Assembly: GCA_910588325.1 (NCBI GenBank) | Contig: CAJUPP010000071.1 | Coordinates: 1 to 18,084 of the forward strand | Direction: 5' to 3' | DNA: 18,084 nucleotides | Origin: an uncultured Hungatella sp. | GTDB lineage: Bacteria; Bacillota; Clostridia; Lachnospirales; Lachnospiraceae | Shown: positions 1 through 6,063 of the stretch, one piece after another | How positions within the stretch are numbered: position 1 is the first letter of the stretch | Layout: every line of letters begins with the position of its first letter | Position numbers and translations under genes: made by a program | Notes under the pieces: generated by a model | What the model saw: the letters and a program-made list of their open reading frames with translations, nothing else | Told to the model about the DNA's origin: nothing | Databases searched by the model: none

Positions 1-203
1 TCGGCAAGGTATGTATTCAGCCTGCCGCTTGTGAGAAGATTGATGTATGTAACCTTACGGTACTGTTTCAGAAAGTCTAAGTGCCGCCGTCCAAGTAAGC
101 CTATCGGTTGTTCCTCCTCGTCTGGCAATCTCAAATCAGGGATAAAATAACCGTTTTCCGCATGATATGTGCCACCTAATTGTTCAAACAATGATTTTAC
201 CAT
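1..203 (-). CDS. tnpV: TnpV family transposon-encoded protein, N-terminal part (runs off the left edge)
   Basis: Reading leftward from the ATG at 201-203, 67 codons stay open to the window edge. The protein starts MVKSLFEQLGGTYH, continues with a Y-F-I-P-D-L-R-L-P block and then R-R-H-L-D-F-L-K-Q-Y-R. This is the N-terminal pattern of TnpV, a small protein encoded by clostridial mobilisable transposons such as the Tn4451 type; family members are roughly 110-130 residues, so about half is visible. A strong ribosome site (GGAGG) lies about 9 bases before the start. The molecular role of TnpV is not well established. Its presence implies that a mobile element extends to the left of the window, with its right boundary somewhere around 204-230, where the remnant of the next gene begins. 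Family recognition is by eye but the pattern is distinctive. Confidence 0.82.
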   Translation of the reverse strand, partial: MVKSLFEQLGGTYHAENGYFIPDLRLPDEEEQPIGLLGRRHLDFLKQYRKVTYINLLTSGRLNTYLA

Positions 204-226
204 TTTGTAGTTCCTCCATATGGTGA

Positions 227-1042
227 TTTGAATTTGCCTACAATCCAATCATTCTGGCTGATTACAAGGCAAAAGGGAAACAACTTCCTTACGAAGTGTC
301 TCCCTTACGTACGACCCGTTTTTCAAACGAATCTTTCATCCGGATATTCATCCGGATCGACTGTCTAAATTTATATCCGGTATTTTAGAAATAAATGTCA
401 GGGTACTGCGGGTTCTTCCAAATGAAGACAGTGTTATGGATGGGGAATCATTGCTAATTATGGATCTCTTAGGAGAATTGGATGATGGGTCTCTGGTTAA
501 TGTCGAAATTCAAAAGCAAGGATATGCGTTTCCTGCGGAGCGGATTTCCTGCTACGGGGCTGAACATGGAATTTCTTCAGGAATATTTTCTGGTAGCACT
601 TGACGTGTTCCGGAAAATCCCGTATCCTAAAGACAAAAGCCAGAGGAATGCATGGCTGTCATTGCTGGCTACGGAGAACATGAAAGATGCAAAAAAGGTA
701 GTAGGGGAGTATCCGTGGCTTGAGGAGATCTATGAGGAGATAGCGATGCTGCGCCAGAGACCGGAGGAGGTGTTGGGGATGTTTTCGGAGGCATTGAGAA
801 TACTGGATCAGAATACGTTAAAGTATATGATAGAGGAGCTCCAGAAGGAGCAGAGGGAGCAGAAGGAGCAGCAGAAGAAGCTTGAGGCGGTGATAGAAGA
901 AAAAGATGCAAAGCTTGAGGCAAAGGACAATGAAATTGCAGATTTAAAAAGACTGCTTGGGCAGTATGAAAGTATTGAAGAAATTCCACCCCGTATCCCA
1001 AAAGAAAGCGAAAGGCCGGATAAAAGTATTTTGGATGTTTAA
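227..1042 (+). pseudogene. Disrupted Rpn family (PD-(D/E)XK transposase-like) nuclease gene
   Basis: Three reading frames join into one Rpn-type protein. Frame one (227 to about 304) reads Y-N-P-I-I-L-A-D-Y-K-A-K-G-K-Q-L-P-Y-E-V-S-P. Frame two (304 to about 560) continues L-T-Y-D-P-F-F-K-R-I-F, then RVLPNEDSVMDGESLLIMD and VNVEIQKQGYAFPAERISCY, which holds the D...E-x-Q/K nuclease core. Frame three (about 557 to the TAA at 1040-1042) gives G-L-N-M-E-F-L-Q-E-Y-F-L-V-A-L-D-V-F, the PWLEEIYEEI and FSEALRILD blocks, and a charged coiled coil. The first shift fits loss of one C at 302-304. The second fits an internal deletion of about 50-60 codons (family memory, not measured) at a TACGGGGCTG junction. 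No in-frame start codon precedes 227, so the 5' end is also gone. Intact relatives are about 300 residues and belong to recombination-promoting Rpn nucleases, usually present in many copies. Inactive as a nuclease, in my judgement. Confidence 0.75.
482..1042 (+). CDS. Residual open frame of the disrupted Rpn gene (186 aa if translated)
   Basis: This is the longest intact frame of the broken Rpn gene and would be called a hypothetical protein by automatic annotation. By chance an AGGAG at 471-475 sits 6 bases before the ATG at 482, so translation is possible. The first 25 or so residues are out-of-frame sequence with no family resemblance. From G-L-N-M-E-F-L onward the protein matches the C-terminal half of Rpn proteins: Y-P-W-L-E-E-I-Y-E-E-I, then R-Q-R-P-E-E-V-L-G-M-F-S-E-A-L-R-I-L-D. 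It ends in a Glu/Lys/Gln-rich coiled coil (about residues 117-160) and a Pro-rich tail. The nuclease core lies in the other frame and is absent, so no enzymatic role is proposed. Confidence 0.4.
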   Translation: MMGLWLMSKFKSKDMRFLRSGFPATGLNMEFLQEYFLVALDVFRKIPYPKDKSQRNAWLSLLATENMKDAKKVVGEYPWLEEIYEEIAMLRQRPEEVLGMFSEALRILDQNTLKYMIEELQKEQREQKEQQKKLEAVIEEKDAKLEAKDNEIADLKRLLGQYESIEEIPPRIPKESERPDKSILDV

Positions 1043-1066
1043 GGCGATAAACATATATCGCCTTTT
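1041..1066 (+). terminator. Hairpin with short T tail after the Rpn remnant
   Basis: The 9-base arm AAGGCGATA (1041-1049) pairs perfectly with TATCGCCTT (1056-1064) around a 6-base loop, and four T residues (1063-1066) end the structure. It starts inside the stop codon of the Rpn remnant and lies 42 bases beyond the stop of the converging DUF4173-like gene, so it may serve both. The T run is short on the plus strand and absent on the minus strand. Confidence 0.6.
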
Positions 1067-1107
1067 GCCTGGATGAATTCAGCACTTATGATTTTAGTAA
1101 ACCGGCA

Positions 1108-2757
1108 TCAGTATCCCGCATCATGGAAGGTGGGAAACAACTTCCGGGCCCTTGCAAGGGCAAAATTATAATTTCTAATTCCCAGTTTCCAGTAGCCCTT
1201 TTTGGTATGGACAGAGTAATAGTTGTTAAGCTGTGTGCTGTAATCCTGTCCTCTGGAAGCGCTTTCGGCAAAGTTAAGGGTAGAGAGGGCCGGGGCTGCA
1301 TCTGCACTGAGTCCATAGTACAGAAAGTAAAAATCGTCTTCGGTGACATAAGGGGTATCCATATGGTTTACATAATCCCACGCTACGATGGATCCGGGTT
1401 TCGCCCACAGCAAGGCGATGTAAAAGGCGGATACCACAGCCAGGCTATAGGAGAACAGCGGAAATTTTGTCTTCCATATAATCAGAGTTACACCAATCAT
1501 GAGAATGGGCAGCATAGCTAAAAACCACAATACAATCAGCCGAAGATAGGTCAAATGATATTCTCCTACATACAGCATCATCCGGTACCAGGCGGAGGCA
1601 ATCATAACATAGGTACATATGCAGATTAAGGTTAAAACCACATTTAAAGCCCTGTTTGGACGGATATATTTTAAACAGCACAGCACCATTATCAGATTTA
1701 AGAAGGCTACTAAGAGAAGCTGGAAGAATCCCTGTCTGGCATAAGAGGAGAAGGTGTATCCTTCCGGCAGATTGCCTTTTCCCATAAATAGATAGACTAC
1801 CTGAATTCCGCAGAATAACAGATATACTGCAGAGATGGTGCTCATACAGGCAAATGCAATCACAGGCTCTCCTTTCTGACGGTTGGCAGCATCCGGCTTC
1901 AGGCCGTGAAGGCAGCATCCGCAGATGAAACAGTACAGTGCCAGCACTCCAAAGAGGGACTGAAACAGGACGGAGAATATAGTTGCCGGTTTCAGCAATT
2001 TTCCTAAAAGCTCATGAATCAGATTGGAAAATACTGCGTCTGCTGCTCCTAAAAGGGCAATCAGCACAGCCAGCATAGGGATAGCGATTAAAAAACCGAT
2101 GAAGAAAAAGGAAATTTTTTTCATGGTTTTATTTTCCTGGTTTTTAATATAGGAACAGGTATGACGGAAGGGGTATGGCAGGGCCTCAAGGGCCTGGCAT
2201 AAATATACAACGATGGAGCAGAAATATTTTCCCATATTCCAGGTCTTATCATCATAAAACTGATGGATTCCGAACACGACTCCCAAAAGCACTAAGGCGA
2301 TGCCGTTTATCTGTATCAGAAACCATTCCGATGTGCGGCAGGTCCCGATGCCGATAAGTACAGCGGCGGCCATCAGAAAATAACTCCCCCGTTTCATGGG
2401 AATTTGGAGCCCTCTGCAGGCCAAAACTCCGCACAGGCAGGCAAAGACGACAAACACAGGGTAAGTGATTCCTGCCGGATTTTTATACAGGCAAAAAGTA
2501 TAAACTGCTCCAAATGCCAGGCTCAATCCCATAAAGTAAGGGAACTTCCTGGTGACAGGGAAGAGGAGGGCATCTCGGGCAGGAACATCCGGGTTAGCTG
2601 CCTGAGCGGGGGCCTGCGGGTTTGCGAAAACTTGCTGGTTTACAGAAGTCTGCCGGGACGCCGGATCCATAGCAGAAGCTGCTGTTTCAGAGGAAGTTTC
2701 TTCGGCTTTATTGACGGTTGCTGTTTGACTGGCAGTAGTTGTTTTGATCTCTTCCAT
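1108..2757 (-). CDS. DUF4173/DUF4153-type polytopic membrane protein
   Basis: The predicted protein is 549 residues. A soluble N-terminus of about 60 residues, rich in Ala, Thr, Ser, Gln and Pro, is followed by roughly 12 hydrophobic segments and a soluble C-terminal tail of about 90 residues. The segment G-Y-T-F-S-S-Y-A-R-Q-G-F-F-Q-L-L near the middle matches the conserved patch of DUF4173/DUF4153 membrane proteins. No function is established for the family. I chose the ATG at 2755-2757 because GGAG lies 6 bases before it; the ATG at 2767-2769 (553 aa) has no clear ribosome site. It is the last gene of a leftward operon, 57 bases behind the small regulator. Such proteins are often found beside DUF2975 and YozG-like regulators, which suggests a shared membrane-linked response, but this is inference from neighbourhood. 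Confidence 0.82.
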   Translation of the reverse strand: MEEIKTTTASQTATVNKAEETSSETAASAMDPASRQTSVNQQVFANPQAPAQAANPDVPARDALLFPVTRKFPYFMGLSLAFGAVYTFCLYKNPAGITYPVFVVFACLCGVLACRGLQIPMKRGSYFLMAAAVLIGIGTCRTSEWFLIQINGIALVLLGVVFGIHQFYDDKTWNMGKYFCSIVVYLCQALEALPYPFRHTCSYIKNQENKTMKKISFFFIGFLIAIPMLAVLIALLGAADAVFSNLIHELLGKLLKPATIFSVLFQSLFGVLALYCFICGCCLHGLKPDAANRQKGEPVIAFACMSTISAVYLLFCGIQVVYLFMGKGNLPEGYTFSSYARQGFFQLLLVAFLNLIMVLCCLKYIRPNRALNVVLTLICICTYVMIASAWYRMMLYVGEYHLTYLRLIVLWFLAMLPILMIGVTLIIWKTKFPLFSYSLAVVSAFYIALLWAKPGSIVAWDYVNHMDTPYVTEDDFYFLYYGLSADAAPALSTLNFAESASRGQDYSTQLNNYYSVHTKKGYWKLGIRNYNFALARARKLFPTFHDAGY

Positions 2758-2814
2758 AATAATCTCCATTTCTTGATGCTTTTCTTGTACTTTTTTCGAT
2801 ACCGACAGCAGGTT

Positions 2815-3033
2815 CTATTCAGGCTGTTTATCCTCTATAAATTCAATCAAATCTCCCGGCTGGCATTCCAGGGTGCGGCAGAGGGCCTCCAGGGTAGAAA
2901 ACCGTATGGCCTTGGCCTTATTATTCTTTAGGATAGACAGGTTAGCCATGGTGATATCCACCTCTTTGGACAGTTCTGTCAAACCTATCTTTCTCTTTGC
3001 CATAACAACATCCAGATTAATCATAATCCCCAT
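2815..3033 (-). CDS. YozG-like helix-turn-helix (Cro/C1 type) transcriptional regulator
   Basis: A 72-residue protein that is almost entirely one DNA-binding domain. The scaffold helix (about residues 18-25, L-T-E-L-S-K-E-V), turn and recognition helix (about 28-38, M-A-N-L-S-I-L-K-N-N-K) are followed by K-A-I-R-F-S-T-L-E-A-L-C-R-T-L and Q-P-G-D-L-I-E, the usual ending of these HTH_26/YozG-like proteins. It has no sensory domain, so any signal must come from partners or expression level. AGGAGG at 3038-3043 precedes the ATG at 3031-3033. It lies 12 bases downstream of the DUF2975 gene, so the two are surely co-transcribed, and its likely target is the palindromic promoter region at 3556-3610, giving autoregulation. 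Family assignment is firm; the target is inferred. Confidence 0.92.
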   Translation of the reverse strand: MGIMINLDVVMAKRKIGLTELSKEVDITMANLSILKNNKAKAIRFSTLEALCRTLECQPGDLIEFIEDKQPE

Positions 3034-3045
3034 ATCTGCCTCCTT

Positions 3046-3492
3046 CTATATGGTTAAATCATTTTCTTCCTTATACCGGACTGCTTTCTCAAACACCTGG
3101 CACAGCACGATGCTGAACAGGCCTGCGATGGCAAATACAATGACCACCACCGCCACAGCCGGAGTGGGAGAGAAAAAAATACGGATAACGGACAGAAAAG
3201 AAGTGGCAAAACTGTATTTTCCCATGGACTTTAGTGAGGACACATTGGCATCCACGAAAGCATTGTCCTCCAGTACAGTGTGAAACATTTTCCGAAGTTC
3301 TGTCACAATCAGCAGACACAGGATACCGGAAAGTACATATAGGATGGTTAAAGGAATGTAATAGGTGCGGAAGGTTTTTACATGTTCCCCTGCCCATCGA
3401 AAAAGAAAGGGGAGGGAGACTGTTAAAACAAATCCCAGATAGAACATAATATCCAGAAGCCGTTTGGTAAAAAGAACTAACCGTTGATTCAT
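3046..3492 (-). CDS. DUF2975 domain membrane protein
   Basis: A 148-residue protein with four hydrophobic segments (about residues 13-32, 44-65, 90-108 and 110-133). The stretch E-D-N-A-F-V-D-A-N-V before the third segment and the ending K-E-E-N-D-L-T-I are the hallmarks of DUF2975, a family of small four-helix membrane proteins of unknown function. Family members nearly always sit directly before a YozG-like regulator, as here. An AGGAGG lies about 9 bases before the ATG at 3490-3492. It is the first gene of the operon and is read from the promoter at 3556-3584. A role as membrane sensor or partner of the regulator is plausible from this fixed pairing, but nothing in the sequence proves it. 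Confidence 0.92.
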   Translation of the reverse strand: MNQRLVLFTKRLLDIMFYLGFVLTVSLPFLFRWAGEHVKTFRTYYIPLTILYVLSGILCLLIVTELRKMFHTVLEDNAFVDANVSSLKSMGKYSFATSFLSVIRIFFSPTPAVAVVVIVFAIAGLFSIVLCQVFEKAVRYKEENDLTI

Positions 3493-3555
3493 AAAACTGT
3501 ATTCCTCCTTTTGCGGGAATGGATTCTCCTTATTTTTCCAGCACTGTTTATTGGA

Positions 3556-3584
3556 ACTATATCATGAAACATATTAAATATCAA
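3556..3584 (-). promoter_or_regulatory. Sigma-A-type promoter of the DUF2975-HTH-DUF4173 operon
   Basis: On the minus strand TTGATA (3579-3584) and TATAGT (3556-3561) are separated by exactly 17 bases; each hexamer matches the consensus at 5 of 6 positions. It faces the DUF2975 start at 3492, leaving a leader of about 55 bases. Confidence 0.72.
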
Positions 3585-3610
3585 TATGTTTTTATCGAAA
3601 AACGATAAAA
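3567..3610. promoter_or_regulatory. Two adjoining inverted repeats, candidate operators of the YozG-like regulator
   Basis: Repeat one pairs AAACATATT (3567-3575) with AATATGTTT (3583-3591), 7 bases apart, and covers the -35 box and part of the promoter spacer. Repeat two pairs TTTTATCG (3590-3597) with CGATAAAA (3603-3610) around AAAAA and abuts repeat one just upstream of the -35. All arms are perfect. The position is right for repression by the operon's own HTH protein; no terminator role fits because the site precedes the transcription start. Confidence 0.5.
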
Positions 3611-3653
3611 TAAAGAATTCAAAAGAAAATGTTAAGGGAAATTAATAAAATAG

Positions 3654-3682
3654 TTGCATTTTTCATAATATACTGCTATAAT
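3654..3682 (+). promoter_or_regulatory. Sigma-A-type promoter of the marR-efflux operon
   Basis: TTGCAT (3654-3659) and a perfect TATAAT (3677-3682) are separated by 17 bases. Transcription would start near 3689, leaving a leader of about 100 bases before marR. It is divergent from the DUF2975 promoter, with the two -35 boxes about 70 bases apart. Confidence 0.8.
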
Positions 3683-3692
3683 ATGGAACGAT

Positions 3693-3725
3693 TAATTAGC
3701 TAGTTCATTATTAATAAACTAATTA
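3693..3725. promoter_or_regulatory. Inverted repeats downstream of the -10, candidate MarR operator
   Basis: TAATTAG (3693-3699) pairs with CTAATTA (3719-3725), and the inner TAGTT (3701-3705) with AACTA (3717-3721). The site begins about 11 bases after the -10 box, over the expected transcription start, where a MarR repressor would block initiation. The region is very AT-rich, so chance palindromes are possible. Confidence 0.42.
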
Positions 3726-3787
3726 TAAAGGAGTTAACGATTAGGGAGGGCCTGAAAGGTACAGGAACAAAAAGGAGGCGGAACCAT

Positions 3788-4276
3788 GTGAAAAATTGCG
3801 GTTATTTTAAACCTATGACACCGGAGATGCAGCTGATAGACAAATACCTGCGGGTAGCCAAGCATCACAGGGCATTGATGGAGAGGAGGTTAAGCGATAC
3901 CGGTGTTTATCGGAGTCAGCACAGAATCCTGATGTTTATCTCTGACAATCCCAATATTTCTCAGAAGGAGCTGGCCAGGATGACGGAAGTATCTACGGCT
4001 ACCATCGCAGTGTCCTTAAAAAAGCTGGAGAAAGGCGGCTATATCAAGAGACTGGTGGATGAGAAGGATAACCGGTGTAACCAGATATGTATTACGGAAA
4101 AGGGGAAGGCGGTTATAGAGGAGAGTCATCAGATTTTTTGGGAGGTTGACAGGGCTATGTTTGAGGGATTTTCAAAGGAAGAGTGCCGGATGCTGGAAGG
4201 GTTTCTGGATCGGATTTATGACAATCTGAAGGAACATGGCCGAAAAGCGGAGGCGGAGAAGAGAGCGACACAGTAA
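3788..4276 (+). CDS. MarR family transcriptional regulator
   Basis: A 162-residue winged-helix protein. Helices at about 12-35 and 115-150 form the dimer interface; the helix-turn-helix runs at about 58-82 (S-Q-K-E-L-A-R-M-T then T-A-T-I-A-V-S-L-K-K-L) and the wing at 83-103 carries the conserved D-E-K-D-N-R and an I-T-E-K-G-K. These are standard MarR features. The start is GTG at 3788, with AGGAGG 9 bases upstream. An out-of-frame ATG at 3786-3788, with better 7-base spacing, is stopped at once by TGA (3789-3791) and so cannot encode the protein. Being first in an operon of efflux pumps, it most likely represses that operon and releases DNA on binding a toxic ligand, as MepR and similar regulators do. 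The ligand cannot be read from sequence. Confidence 0.92.
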   Translation: MKNCGYFKPMTPEMQLIDKYLRVAKHHRALMERRLSDTGVYRSQHRILMFISDNPNISQKELARMTEVSTATIAVSLKKLEKGGYIKRLVDEKDNRCNQICITEKGKAVIEESHQIFWEVDRAMFEGFSKEECRMLEGFLDRIYDNLKEHGRKAEAEKRATQ

Positions 4277-4323
4277 GAAAATGTGAATGGCAGAATAAAA
4301 CAGCAGAAAGTGAGTGATGTAGA

Positions 4324-6063
4324 TTGAAACGTTACGGAAAATATATAAAGCCGTATTTACCGGCATTTATCCTGGGCCCCCTTTTGATGCTGACAGAGGT
4401 GTTCGGAGAGATCATGCTGCCAAAGCTGATGTCTTTAATCATCAATAACGGTGTGGCAAATCGTGATATGAGTTATATCATCGGTGTTGGAATCGTCATG
4501 GTACTGACATCCGTGGTTATGGCATTAGGCGGAATCGGGGGAGCTTATTTTTCTTCCAAGGCTTCCATATGCTTTACCAGCGACTTAAGAGGAGATTTAT
4601 TTTCAAAGGTGCAGGAGTTTTCCTTCAGGAATATTGACCAGTACAGCACAGGTTCCCTGGTGACCCGTTTAACCAATGATATTCAGCAGGTGCAGAACGT
4701 GACCATGATGGGACTTCGGATGATGTTTCGGGCTCCTGGCATGCTGATCGGCGCATTGATTATGGCATTTTTGATGAATGCAAAACTGGCCCTGGTGATT
4801 CTGGTAGTGATACCGCTTCTGGCCTTGGCTATCGGTATCATTTTGAAGACCGCTTTTCCGCGCTTTACGGTGATGCAGAAGAAGATTGACCGGTTAAATT
4901 CAGGAATTCAGGAGGCCCTTACCAATGTGCGGGTTATCAAGTCCTTTGTCAGGGAGGATTTCGAGAAGGAGAAATTTACCGAGATGAACAGGGACTTAAG
5001 GGACAGCAGTCTGGATGCTATGAAAGTCGTGATCACCGCCATGCCGGTGATGACCCTGGCCATGAATATCACCACTCTGGCAGTGGTGTGGTACGGCGGC
5101 AACATTATCATTGCAGGAAATATGCAGGTAGGAGATTTAACGGCCTTTACCACATATATCGTACAGATTCTTATGTCCCTGATGATGCTTTCCATGGTGC
5201 TTCTGCAGAGTTCCAGAGCGATGGCTTCTGTCAAACGTATCAATGAAGTGATGGATACGGAGATTGATCTGTCGGATGAAGGAGCGAAGAGAAAGGATCT
5301 TCTGGTGAAGCATGGCAAAGTAGAATTTCGGAATGTCAGCTTCAGCTACAGCAAAAATGCCGGAGAAAAGGTTCTGGAGAATTTGAACTTTACGGCAGAA
5401 CCGGGACAGGTAATTGGAATTATCGGCGCTACAGGAAGCGGCAAGACGACGCTGGTTCAGTTAATTCCCAGACTGTATGATGCCGTGGAGGGACAGGTGC
5501 TGGTGGATGACGTGGATGTAAGGGATTATTCTCTTTATAATTTGAGAAACGGCGTAGGTATGGTGCTGCAGAAAAACGTGTTGTTTTCCGGAACCATCGA
5601 GGAAAATTTAAGATGGGGCAGCGAGGAGGCTCCTATGGAGGAAATCCAGGCAGCGGCAGAGAGCGCCCAGGCAGACGGGTTTGTCACTTCCTTTACGGAA
5701 GGGTATAACACGGATATGGGGCAGGGGGGAGTCAACGTATCAGGAGGGCAGAAGCAGAGGCTTTGTATTGCCAGGGCATTGCTGAAAAAGCCGAAAATCT
5801 TGATTCTGGATGACAGCACCAGCGCTGTGGATACGGCTACGGAGGCAAAGATACGGGAATGTTTCCGGACCACCCTTAAGGATACTACAAAAATTATTAT
5901 TGCTCAGCGGATTGGTTCCGTGGAAGAGGCGGATAAGATTCTGGTCCTTGATGAAGGAAAGATTATCGGCATGGGAACCCATAAAGAATTGCTGAAAGAA
6001 TGTGAGGCTTACCAGGAGATTTATTATTCACAGAGAGACAGAGAGAAAGAGGTGAGCGCATGA
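4324..6063 (+). CDS. ABC exporter half-transporter with degenerate ATP site (TM287-like subunit)
   Basis: 579 residues with a six-helix exporter membrane domain (about 1-310) and a nucleotide-binding domain (about 331-570). Walker A is GATGSGKTT (368-376), the Q-loop glutamine is Q416, the signature is VSGGQ (472-476) and Walker B is ILILDD (492-497). The catalytic glutamate is replaced by D497 and the switch histidine by Q528 (I-A-Q-R-I), so its own ATP site cannot hydrolyse normally. This is the known pattern of the non-consensus half of heterodimeric exporters such as TM287/288. The start appears to be TTG at 4324: a stop lies in frame at 4315 and the next ATG would remove the first helix. 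The ribosome site is weak. The stop overlaps the partner's start by ATGA. Likely substrates are drugs or toxic compounds, judged from the MarR and MATE neighbours. Confidence 0.95.
   Translation: MKRYGKYIKPYLPAFILGPLLMLTEVFGEIMLPKLMSLIINNGVANRDMSYIIGVGIVMVLTSVVMALGGIGGAYFSSKASICFTSDLRGDLFSKVQEFSFRNIDQYSTGSLVTRLTNDIQQVQNVTMMGLRMMFRAPGMLIGALIMAFLMNAKLALVILVVIPLLALAIGIILKTAFPRFTVMQKKIDRLNSGIQEALTNVRVIKSFVREDFEKEKFTEMNRDLRDSSLDAMKVVITAMPVMTLAMNITTLAVVWYGGNIIIAGNMQVGDLTAFTTYIVQILMSLMMLSMVLLQSSRAMASVKRINEVMDTEIDLSDEGAKRKDLLVKHGKVEFRNVSFSYSKNAGEKVLENLNFTAEPGQVIGIIGATGSGKTTLVQLIPRLYDAVEGQVLVDDVDVRDYSLYNLRNGVGMVLQKNVLFSGTIEENLRWGSEEAPMEEIQAAAESAQADGFVTSFTEGYNTDMGQGGVNVSGGQKQRLCIARALLKKPKILILDDSTSAVDTATEAKIRECFRTTLKDTTKIIIAQRIGSVEEADKILVLDEGKIIGMGTHKELLKECEAYQEIYYSQRDREKEVSA

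Noticed and set aside
669..1085. 138-codon open frame on the minus strand opposite the Rpn remnant
   Set aside because: Its Pro/Ser/Leu-rich sequence mirrors the Glu/Lys-rich coiled coil on the other strand and has no domain or ribosome site; a shadow frame.
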